NCBI GenBank assembly: GCA_963682175.1
Contig: OY821786.1
Coordinates: 32,419,501-32,483,500 of the forward strand
Length of the DNA: 64,000 nucleotides
Reading direction: 5' to 3'
Source: Triglochin maritima
Lineage: Eukaryota; Streptophyta; Magnoliopsida; Alismatales; Juncaginaceae
In this document: piece by piece, positions 45,973-56,100 of the stretch
How the letters are laid out: the number at the start of each line of letters is the position of its first letter
How positions within the stretch are numbered: the first letter of the stretch is position 1
Position numbers and translations under genes: made by a program
The notes under the pieces: model-generated
Told to the model about the DNA's origin: nothing
What the model saw: only the letters and a program-made list of their open reading frames with translations
Databases searched by the model: none

Positions 45973-47088
45973 TTTTATCTTCCATTCAAAGAAGAAAAGA
46001 GGAGAGGCTTGCTCATTGAACATTCTCCAAACCACAACATGGGTATAACCACCTACACGTGATCCATATTAATTTCTCCTCGAAGCCAATCGTATTTTGA
46101 CACACCATCATCCCATAACCACCCTCGACCAAGATGGATCAAATCCATCAATTGACCAAAAACAATTCTCTTATTAATATGGGAAAAACGTGGACAAACA
46201 GTCGACGGAAACACCCAATCGGTCGACCGATCAGTTACTTAGAAAAGTCCCTGATAATTTTGATCGGACGGTAAGCCAAAATGGTTGACCGATTCGCTAC
46301 CAGGAAAAGTCTCTGATAATTTCGATCGGACCGGATTTCAAGTCGGTCGACTGATCCCTTACCAAGAACACTCCTGATAAATTCAGTCGAACCAAGAACC
46401 TCATCGGTCGACCAATCCCTTACCAGGAAAGCTCCTGATAATTTCGGTTGAACCACTTGTCCAACTGTTGCCCAACCGGTCGACCATTTTTGAAATAGAC
46501 GAGTAACTGTTAATTTTGGCCGACCGGTTCTCAAAAACGTTCCATCGTTTTTCTCTGTTTTTGCCTTTACAAATTTAAGATCAATATCCAACAAAATTTG
46601 AGCTTTGGAGTCTTAGCAAATTCATCTGTCATAATGTTGCGGATTACATTATATCATGTAATATATTATCATATATAATATCAAACATTATACCCTAATA
46701 TATATAATCTCATACAAATTTATTTGTTGTTTATTTTAACCGTGTCGTACGTTATCACGACATATTAATTTTACTATTTTATCATATGTATATTATTTTT
46801 ATATCACATTAAACTTAATACATCTCAAAAATATAAAATTATATTTCTTGTTTCTCAATTTAGTGGTGGGACTTATATAAGGATCTAAGTATGTTGGCAA
46901 TGATATGAAACACTTTATATCATAAACTATAAATGGTATCTAGCTACACATTACAGTTACCCAAATAACAAAGATATTTTGCTCACTTGAACTAAACACG
47001 ATCCACTTAGTGATATGAAATAATATCATTTGTGTCTATCCCTTGCCTCATTATACTAGGAATATTATACAAAGTAGGAATGTGTCAT

Positions 47089-47252
47089 CACTGCTGGAAA
47101 AAAGGGTTTTGACGTCGGTTTGTTAACAACTAACGTGACATGTTGATATATCATGTCGGTTTTTGTAGAACCGACGTGATATGTACGTTTAACGTCGGTT
47201 GTTAAATAACCAACATGACATGCCGACATCGTAGCTCATTTTTCTAGCAGTG
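47089..47252. mobile_element. 164-bp CACTA-type MITE in the solo LTR
   Basis: Reverse complement of the MITE at 20855-21018, same length and same LTR position (CACTGCTGGAAAAAAGG ... CATTTTTCTAGCAGTG). It was carried by the LTR rather than inserted twice. Confidence 0.85.
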
Positions 47253-47535
47253 TATCTTTGTATTATATATTCTTTTCTTGATCTCTTAAGCTAATTATAA
47301 ATATGTAACTATACATAAGTTACATTGTGCACATTATAATTTATTTTATCAAGAGGACCATTAGTATCATCACTCAAATCAAGAAGGGCAATGATAATCT
47401 TTTGACATATGATCTTTTTCGGCTCAAGTCATATATAACCTACTAATATCTTTATTACTATACGTAATGATAGCTTTTGATAACAATCAAATTATACACT
47501 CCTCATGTGAGAAGATATATGTGTCATATATTAGG

Positions 47536-48015
47536 ACTTCTTTCAGACTTGTTCCAGACTTGTCCAGACATGTTCCAGACTTCGTCCAGACTTGTTCCAG
47601 ACTTCTATCCATAGAGAGAAAGAAAGATTCAAGAGAGAGAGAGAAAGAGAGATTCAAGAGAGATAGAGAAGGATGGATGAGAGTGAGTGAGAGTGAAAGA
47701 TTGGAGAGGGAGAAAGGAGAGAGAGAGATTCAAGAGAGAGTTAATGTTAAAGAGTGAAGAGTGTTAGACAATTTGATTTTTCATGGGATTTTTGTTTTTA
47801 CAATTAAGGGCGTTTGGATTTTACGAGGTTTGATTTGCAAATTGTCTAACACCGTTGGACGGTAACGATAACAGAGTGGGGTCCACTAACGGCAGAGGTG
47901 CATATGCGCAAATATGATCGACTTGTAGGTGTATATGCAGCAATACCGAAAACCCGAGTGCATATCGCCAATTTTGACACTTGAGAGGTGCATTGTAGCA
48001 AAAAACCCTAATTCT
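47536..48015. repeat. Extra insertion in the solo LTR, origin unknown
   Basis: Absent from the two other LTR copies. Starts with five near-tandem copies of TTCCAGACTTG (47548-47606), then a purine-rich GAGAGA stretch (47620-47750), then a non-repetitive part with GTGCATATGCGCAAATATG and GTGCATATCGCCAATT. No recognisable termini. The open frame 47467-47757 only reflects the GAGAGA composition. Confidence 0.6.
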
Positions 48016-48355
48016 ATATTGTTTCATTGATGAGGTCTATTCAATATATAAAAGAAAACATTTTCCACTTCACATACTCATATTGTTAAATACTTGTAAA
48101 ACTACAATATTATTTAACCAACATAACAATCTTATCTCGGTAATTAATGTTCCATGTTAATTACCATGATTGTGAATTACTTTTGATTTATGCAAACCAT
48201 TATCTTTTAGAGCTCTACGGTTAAGCATCAAGAGTCTCTTCCTTAACACTTCCAAAAGACGAATACATTAATCAAGGAACAAAATATTTATACATTCAAT
48301 TCATAATAAAAGACATATAAAAGAATACTTTAGAACACACATTCCTTTCAATAAT

Positions 48356-50129
48356 TGTAAGTATAAATTAAGAAACTTACAAGTAACATTAACCTATCAA
48401 ATAATTATAAATCATCTACCTCCTTCAAGTGAATTAGCAAAAGTAATAATAAATTAAAATATTTAACATGATGGCAACCCTAATTCTAAATTCATCCTAG
48501 ATCATATCTCCATCTTCCAAGAGATAGATTTAGTTACATATGATGAAAGAAAACATAAAACAAGAGAAAAGAGACATGAGAAGAAAAAAAATTATTTAGC
48601 TAATAATAAAAATAGAAACTAAGTACATACAACATAAGACTCTCTCCCCATAGAAAAGAAAATGAAAATAACTAAAGGGGAAAAGCTCCTTTAGAGAACA
48701 AGGTTTTATATAGAATTTTGTCTCTCGCAAGTCAGTTGTCTTTCCTGCATCGCTTTACCCGTGAAACGTCTGAATTTGGAATATGAAAGAAATAGTGATC
48801 CTTCAAAATATCTTTTGAATGCCGCTTGAATCACTTGATTTGGCTTTTGGATGATAAAGTTATGCACAAATTACTGATGATTTATTGATTGTCCGATTCC
48901 AAATACAGTTTGTCTTAACACGCGTTTTTCACCCTCATATAATTGGAATTTGGCAAGTCTTAATAGAGACGAATATTATCATTTCAATTGTCTTTCCAAC
49001 GGATCTAGAGTCATCAACTTGGGAAATTTGGATGTGGATGTTATGAATAAAACATGTGGCATGTGTGGCAGTCTATAGACTTTCTATATCTAAACTTTCT
49101 TATTTGATATTGATTGCATAATCCGAATTTGCACTTATAATTTAAGTATTTTCCATCAATTTGCAGTACAATAAAGAGAACAAACATGTGGAGTGCATTT
49201 CTTATATGATGACCTCCAACTTTGACTTTATATAACATATTTCGCATTTAATTCCTTTCACTTTTCAATATTTTAAGCGATTGTTTCTATTTTCTTGTAA
49301 TCTACAAAATGAAAACAAAACACTCGACATAGCATTATTCAAATACAAAAATAAGATAATAGTGATAATAAAAATGATAAATTATGATACCGATTAACTA
49401 CCAAAGGAGGAAAGGAGGAAGAAGGAAGGAGAAGGACAATGGTGGTGGAGGGGGCGACACACCATGACGCTACCCACCCTCTCCCAAGGGGTTTTTTCAC
49501 TTGGGAAAGAGGAAGTTCAGGCTGAGGGAAGTTCAAGATGAGGGAAATATCTCTAAGTACCAGTACAACTGTATAAATATATCAAAATATATCAAAATAT
49601 ATAAAATGGTAGATTTGGAATTAAAAAAATACCAAAAAATAGATTTGTTATTGCCAATATTGGAATTGAGATTTTAGAGGAGAGTGGAGATTTCAAGGAA
49701 TCTCCATTCCATCTCGAATCACGATTCCATTCCCTCCTCAATCACTGCGTACGAGATACACTTTTATCATCATATGGTGTCTTAAAGTACATCAAACATC
49801 TTTGAATTATTTTTCATAAAACTTCAACCGTCTCTATATCACCGTTTACTTAAAAAGCAAAAGTAGAAGACAATGAAAACCTTTACGTAGGTCTATTGAA
49901 GCCATAAACCTCAATTCTAGTGTACATCGACCCAAACTTGGGCTCTCCTGAATCAGATTGGACTAGGGAATGGATTTTTTAAATCCATTGGGCTAATGAA
50001 TAAACTGGTTGAGTGAAATCCAAATCATAATTTTTTTTTATTTTGTGAAAAACATTTTTTAAATTTAATTTAACGTCAAAAAACATTAGTTTAGGCTTTT
50101 GTGGGATCTAAATGACCCTAAGTATAGAA
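48356..50129. other. No gene recognised; probable LTR remnant then spacer
   Basis: 48356-49390 probably continues the Athila-like LTR begun at 45134 (minus-strand TATATAAAA near 48706). 49395-50129 has a purine-rich GGAGGAAAGGAGGAAGAAGG patch but no frame, TIR or RNA gene that I can support. Confidence 0.4.
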
Positions 50130-50480
50130 ATTGAGTGACAGGACGACCGTTGGAGCACAAACAGTCGTCGGAATTTGTGACCAAATTTGTGTCTTATTCA
50201 TTTGATCGTTAAAGTTGGCCAGTCAACCGAAAGCCTAAAGATCTAATTTGGTAAATGTGTTATTGGGGCAAAACGACAAGAAAACACTTGAAATGGAATT
50301 TTAAAAACCCAAAACGATCAGACGAATTGGACAAAATGGTCGACCGTTCAACCAAAGAACTCTCTGTGTCAAACGGTCGAACCAAGAAAGCTGGCGGTCA
50401 ATCGTTTTTACACAACAGACTAAAGTTTATTTTTGGTGGGTTTTTTGGGTTAGGTTTGGATGATCAATTGATGTTCAAAT
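50130..50480 (+). repeat. Copia-like LTR fragment with palindromes
   Basis: Homologue of 36364-36735. CGGTCGACCG-type sites near 50337, 50380 and 50395. Termini not visible. Confidence 0.65.
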
Positions 50481-51084
50481 GATATGAAATTTTATACGTG
50501 ACTTCTATAGGTATCCTAGTGAGCGTGGGAGAAAACATCAACTCAAATGCTCAAGTTTACAATATTTCCTAAGGACTAAAGAAAGAAAGAAATTACATTG
50601 AATTTGTGTTCATTTCTTGGTGCTTTTTTGGAACGAGTGTGTTAAATATCTTCATTTACAAACCTGAAACTCATTTCATCTAATAGTTTATATTTGAATA
50701 ACATATGTTTAGTGATAGGTTAGCCTAAATCATTAAATTAGTATATGATTAGAAGAAAAGGCAACATCTCTAAGATCAATTCTTAGTAAATTTAAAGTTA
50801 GTTTAATATTAATTAAATTAGTGGATAACATAAATAGAATTAAAAATAACAAAACAACAGGACCGAACTCGTCTAAAAGAAGACATAAATTTATTGAAAT
50901 CCATGGACCGAGGATCCAACTAGATGTCGGGATCCACCAATCTGGTCAGGTCCAATTTTACAGACAATTCCGAACACCAAACAATTGTACATGTTGTACA
51001 CCCATGATCTAGTGTTCCATAATAAATTAACAACTTCTACAACCTTGCAATCGTCTAAAATAAGAAAATGTAACATATCACATC
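50481..51084. other. Spacer without recognised features
   Basis: AT-rich, with no coding frame, repeat terminus or RNA gene supported. Confidence 0.4.
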
Positions 51085-51545
51085 TAGTGATGAATTCATA
51101 AATAATATGAAAGTCTTGTCCATTTATAACCCCTCTCCCCCTTTTTCTTCCTACTGTCCTTAGCAATACTTCCGAAGTCCAAACTCCAAACCTTAATTTC
51201 CCCTTCCAAAACCCTATGTCCCCACCTTCAATGGCACTGTCAATTAGGGGTGAGTAAAATTCGATTTGGTCCGGGTGTCCGGACCAAATTGATTTTTTAA
51301 GTCCGGACCGAACTTTTTCAATCCCGTCTTCGGTCTGGGAGACCACGGAAATTCGGTCTTCGGTCTGGTCAAAGACCGAAATTTTAAAGGTTAAATTCGG
51401 GTTTTGGACCGAACCGGACCGAACCGAATTTATTCGGTCCGGTCTTCCGAAAAGTTCGGTCTTCGGTCCGGTTCGGTCCTGGACCGAAGCTCACCCCTAC
51501 CGTCAATCCACCTCCACTTCCTTGGCGATCTTCACTACCTTCTTC
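51085..51545 (+). pseudogene. Truncated duplicate of PKP1 promoter, 5' UTR and first codons
   Basis: Parallels 53045-53235 of the intact gene: AAATTC.TAAATAA, then GTCC.TTTATAA with the same TATA spacing, the CT-rich leader, CCAAA.TCCA.ACTCCAAACC, and ATG at 51231. The ATG frame reads MALSI, is interrupted by a hAT MITE (51245-51499), and resumes with HLHF before diverging. Homology ends near 51545 at an RTE LINE tail. No other exon of PKP1 is present here, so it cannot encode pyruvate kinase. It is in the same orientation as the real gene and about 2 kb upstream. Confidence 0.88.
51245..51499. mobile_element. hAT-type MITE inside the PKP1 duplicate
   Basis: Terminal pair TAGGGGTGAG ... CTCACCCCTA, with internal GGTCCGGACC and TTCGGTCCGG repeats. 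Flanks CTGTCAAT (51237-51244) and CCGTCAAT (51500-51507) are an 8-bp TSD with one change. 255 bp, no coding capacity. Confidence 0.92.
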
Positions 51546-51925
51546 CATCAACAACAACAATAAAGTTTTTACTCCCAAACTAGTTGGGGGTATGCTAGAA
51601 ATGAATTTAAAAGAATTACGGTTCAAACACGTCAATAACCGTCTTCCACGCACTCATATCTAATGCCCAAATCCCACGGAATGTTCCCACTTTTAAGTCT
51701 CTTTTGACCGCTTCTTCTCAAGTTTATCTTTGTCTGCTTCTCCATCTTTTAATGTCTTCATCATGACTTAACACTCCCCTTATTAGTAGTACCTACACAG
51801 GTCTTCTTTGTACATGTCCAAACTATCTCAGCCTGTGTTTTATAAGTTTCTCCTCTATTTGGGCAACTCCAACTCTCTTGAAATATTCCACTCCATCTTC
51901 TTGTGTCGAAAAATATGTTGATTAG
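51546..51925 (-). mobile_element. RTE-type LINE, 3' end
   Basis: The plus strand begins with CAACAACAACAATAAAG, the reverse of the TTG-repeat tail typical of plant RTE LINEs, followed by CTCCCAAACTAGTTGGGG. On the minus strand, reverse-transcriptase C-terminal wording is readable despite stops: EYFKRVGVAQIEEKL, KHRLR then FGHVQRRPV, EEAVKRDLKVGTF and LDMSAWKTVI. 5'-truncated, as is usual for LINEs. Confidence 0.8.
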
Positions 51926-51944
51926 TAACTTTCGATTCCAATCG

Positions 51945-52072
51945 GTCCCATCCAGGAGTGGACCCCAACTGACCAATTCGGTCTGGTCTTCGGTCTAAAA
52001 GGGTAGGTTGATTTCGGTCCTCAGTCTATTTCGATTCAATTTGGTCGGTCTTGGACCGATTCTCAACCATAA
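51945..52072. mobile_element. Fragment of GGTCCGGACC-family hAT MITE
   Basis: TTCGGTCTGGTCTTCGGTCT, ATTTCGGTCCTCAGTC and CGGTCTTGGACCGATTCTCA match internal words of the MITE at 51245-51499. Ends not resolved. Confidence 0.6.
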
Positions 52073-53080
52073 CTATGGCTCTATGTTCTAGAGTGATCAC
52101 ATCAAGCAGAAATTGAATTTTGCCCAAATCACACCCAAATCAACACTAAAGGTGCTAACTCTGCTAGTTGCAGAACCACTACTTAATCTCATTCAAAGTC
52201 GAATCAAATCTAAATCTATCTTTTAAAACATAATATACCGAATTGAATCTAAACATTGCTTGTTACCTAACCCACCCAACATGCTAACTCTACTTCTAGC
52301 ACGACCACCTAATAATACACTTTTTTGTGAAATATTCTTTCAAATTAAAGAAATTCAAAGGTGGGAAAATATTTTCATTTGACAACAACTCTATTTCTTC
52401 CCAGGGTGCAATTGGTTTGCCGGAATATAACATGGAAGTGAGGGAATTGAACTTCCGGAACAAATTCTGGCAATTGGTTTGTTGGAAAACTTAATGAAGT
52501 CCTGAAAGTTCAGTTTGAAGAGTTCCACAACATTAAAATATTGTACTTCGGGTGACTTCTTTGACTTCCACACTAAAGTGAAGGAAATTCAAAGAACTAA
52601 AGTTCCAAAAGTTTTTTGACTTCCTCCAAACCAATGACACCCTTAATTTAGAACATAAGACCTAGGAGTAAAATTTTCATCGAACTTGGTGTTGAACAAT
52701 CTAAACATTACTCAAGTCCACCTCGATAGGCTAACTGCGTAGTTTAATTGGAAACTTTCTTATTTTGAGGTAGTAAAAACCAAAAATCGAATCTTATCTT
52801 GTATGTTTGGATTTTTAGAATTTAAAATAAAATGTGATAGAATAGAAGAATTTTTTTTTTCAAATCCAACTAGATCACTAGACTCGACTTAACCCAACCT
52901 AATTAAACGTGCAAAGTATACTTCTATCGTAGCCGCCAAAGAGTAGTATATGACTATATATATATATGCTATGCTATAAATGTATAATAAATACAAAATA
53001 GCATCTCACCAAACCCTACTCACTCGATAGTCGATTCCCATCCAGTGGCAAATTCGTAAATAACCCCAATAACGCGTCCC
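52073..53080. promoter_or_regulatory. Upstream region of PKP1
   Basis: Apart from the MITE at 52402-52643 no gene is present. The last 120 bp before the TATA box (including AAACCCTACTCACTCG and GCAAATTCGTAAATAACCCC) are partly conserved in the duplicate at 51085, the only hint of regulatory sequence. Confidence 0.5.
52402..52643. mobile_element. MITE with GGGTG(C/T)(A/C)ATTGGTTTG inverted ends
   Basis: Left AGGGTGCAATTGGTTTG and right CAAACCAATGACACCCTT are inverted repeats over about 17 bases. Internal TTCCGGAAC / GACTTCCAC words occur on both strands. Superfamily not certain (hAT-like ends); no clear TSD. No gene. Confidence 0.65.
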
Positions 53081-53087
53081 TTTATAA
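53081..53087 (+). promoter_or_regulatory. TATA box of PKP1
   Basis: TTTATAA 97 bases upstream of the start codon, followed by a CT-rich leader (CCCCTCCTCCTTCTTCCTCC). The same arrangement is kept in the truncated duplicate (about 51124-51130). Confidence 0.7.
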
Positions 53088-53183
53088 TCCCCTCCTCCTT
53101 CTTCCTCCCGCCCTCGGCGATATCTCCAAAGTCCAGACTCCAAACCCTAATTTCCTCTCCAAAACCCTAATTCCCCACCTCTA

Positions 53184-56100
53184 ATGGCGCAGTCGATCCA
53201 CCTCCACTTCCCGGCGACCTCCGCCACCTTCCACTGCCGCCCGCTATCCATACCCCTCCGCCTGCGCCCCATCTCCCTCCCCTTCAGCCCCACCCGGATC
53301 TCCGCCTCCACCTCCTCCGAATCCGACTCCAAGACGATCTCCCCACTCCTCCTAGAGAACGGCCTCCCTCCCTCCTCGATCGACGTGGACGTGGCGACGG
53401 AGGCGGAGATGAAGGAGAACGGGTTCCGGAGCACGCGGAGGACGAAGCTGGTGTGCACGATCGGGCCAGCGACGTGCGCGGCGGAGCAGATAGAGGCGTT
53501 GGCGGTCGGCGGGATGAACGTCGCCAGGGTGAACATGTGCCACGGCGACCATGGGTGGCATCGGGAGGTGATAAGGAGGGTGAGGAGGTTGAATGAGGAG
53601 AAGGGGTTTGCGGTCGCCGTGATGATGGATACCGAGGGGAGCGAGATCCATATGGGAGACCTTCCTGCTCCTTCTATGAAGGCTGAGGTAGTTTTGTTTG
53701 TTGTGGCATAATCGTTTGTTGGTGTCTCCTTTTTTGTACATCATCAATATTACCCCAGTGCCTCAAAAGAAGTTTCCCCTGGGGGTTGGGTGTACACAAC
53801 CATACCACTTTAAAAGACAGAAATGTTGTTTCCAATTGACCCAGTGATGTGAAATGCAACTGACTAGTTGCAATTTCACAAAATATAAGAAATGCTAAAA
53901 GTTTAAATGATATTTGATATAGTCTATGATGATCCAAATGCCAAAAAATAATTTAATCTTTGACACAGTGGAAATAGGCAGGTCTCTTTTTCGTAACCAG
54001 GAAGAGTATGATGAAGGGAAGAATTGAACTTTTAGTTCGACTTCTGAGTAACTGGTAGTCAGGAAAAAATAATTTTGAAACTTGAGTTCCGGAAAGTCCC
54101 CATATGTGAAATATATACCTAGTGTGAGTTTCCTTAGTTCTGCCTTAAATGAGGAGACGTCATGGAAGTGAAGGGAAAAGTGGGGTTCTAGATTTCCGTT
54201 CCTAGCTACCAATCGTACATGTAGTGGCTTTTGGGGGATTAGTTTGTTTTTGGTTTAGAGGTTGTTATGAATTCCAATTAATAATGTCGGGTTGGTAACT
54301 GCCACTTGAGAATAAGACGGTCTTGCTGATGCCACTGAATTGCCACTGAATTGCCACTGAATTGAGATTTACTTTCAACTTCAACTCATAATATAGGGTT
54401 GGGAATTGGATCTTGAGAACAAAATGATCTTGTTGGTGCCACTAAGTTGAATTTTTTAATATTTTTTGAACTCAACTCGTAATACGGTTATGGTATCCGG
54501 AACGTGAAAACAAGACCCTTTTGTTGATGCCACGGAATTGAGATATGTTTTGATCTTGAATTCATAATTTAGGGTTGGTAACTGTCACTCAAGACTAAAT
54601 GACAATCTCATTCATGCCACTGAGTTGAGAGCTTGAGATTTGTTATGAACTCCAACTTGTAATGTAGAGTTGCTATCCAGCACCCTTTTATTCGGCAGGG
54701 AACAAGATGCATTTTATGGCCATATTATTGCCACTAAATTTAGTAGGAATGGTGGAATTCATTGAAAAAAGCTAAACTTAGAGAATTGTGAGTTACATTA
54801 ACAAGGCTTTCATGGGGTAGGTACATAATTTATGGGGTACTCTGCTCCTGTTTGCTTGGGTTTATTTGCAGGGGAGACTAGAGGGGTAAATAGGAGTCCT
54901 CGCTGCAATTTTATGGGTCTCTACTGCCATTAAGAATAAGCAACTGTATTTTCTTTTGTTTGGTAGGACAACCAATTATGTTATTAAAATAAGATTCATA
55001 CCAAATAGCCTGAAGTTCCACCGTTATCATTGTCCAATTATATTTCCACAACAATAATGATTGTGACTTGCTCTGTCTTAGTTGCATCTTTTTTTATTGG
55101 TTTAGTTGTCTCTTAGAAGTTGCTCAATTTTGAAAAGGTGTCATTTTTTTTCTGACTTAACATTGTAACTCCGCAATTTCTTGCTTCATAAGACGATTCA
55201 ATTGTTGATTCTTGAATTATTATCATTATTATTATCATGATGCATGTTGGCTGATTAAGTGAGGGTTAGAATGGGATGTTATTTTGTTTTAATCATGGCA
55301 AGGGCCCATCTAAAGTCTTTTACTTGCATCGCTTGTTCGAAGTAAGTATTTCAGGTGCACTGAAATGGTTGAACTTTTGTTCAGCCGATAATATTTACAC
55401 CAGAAATCCAATAAGGGCTCAATTCACCATTCAATTTTAGATGCAATTTGTTTATTAATTTTCTAAACCACAAGATATTACTTTCACATGAAGTTAGCTA
55501 GCCATATCAAACAGTAATTTAGAGGTAGTTTCTCATGGGCAAATACTTATTATGGGTATGGTCTAGAGGTACTTTCTCTCATATTTACTGAGGCTACTCT
55601 TATTTAGTGACCTTAACATTTTTTTATCACTTTGGTCAACCTTAACCTCACAAAGTGGTATCCCATTTACAGTAATCAAATTACATTGTATCACCCTAAA
55701 GACCATTGTTTAGGTAGTTGACGACTTATGTTGAGAATACAGTTGCATATGCACTTGGCCAATGTTTGATTGTGTAGGCTAGATCAATAGATTCACTTAT
55801 TTTCGTTATTTAATATCGTGCCTTGGTATTGAAGAGTTAAATTAATTTCATTACACTTGCTGTAAGAATATTATTCATACTTTCATGATCTCTATGAATC
55901 TAACAAATGTCATCACCTTTTCCACAGGATGGAGAGGTATGGACTTTTACTGTCCGGCAATTTAGTTCTCCTGTTCCAGATAGAACCATCAGTGTAAATT
56001 ATGATGGTTTTGCCGAAGGTTATATCATCTAATCATATATTTATGCAGATGCCGGCCTCTTCATTTGTTCTCAATATTTTTTTTAAATGATGAACTGTCT

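Larger units (their letters stand above)
45554..48350 (-). repeat. Complete copia solo LTR with 5-bp TSD
   Basis: Plus-strand ends TGTTGGATTTCGTGCCC (45554) and ACATTCCTTTCA (48350), flanked by ATAAT on both sides (45549-45553 and 48351-48355). It is the reverse-oriented homologue of the LTRs at 10551-12721 and 20288-22500. Its 2797-bp length is explained by the MITE at 47089-47252 and a further insertion at about 47536-48015. Palindrome cluster at 46196-46530. No internal element sequence, so it is a solo LTR left by recombination. A (GA)n run lies at 45941-45970. Confidence 0.93.

Noticed and set aside
47467..47757. 96-aa frame with Arg-Glu repeats
   Set aside because: Direct translation of a GAGAGA purine stretch.
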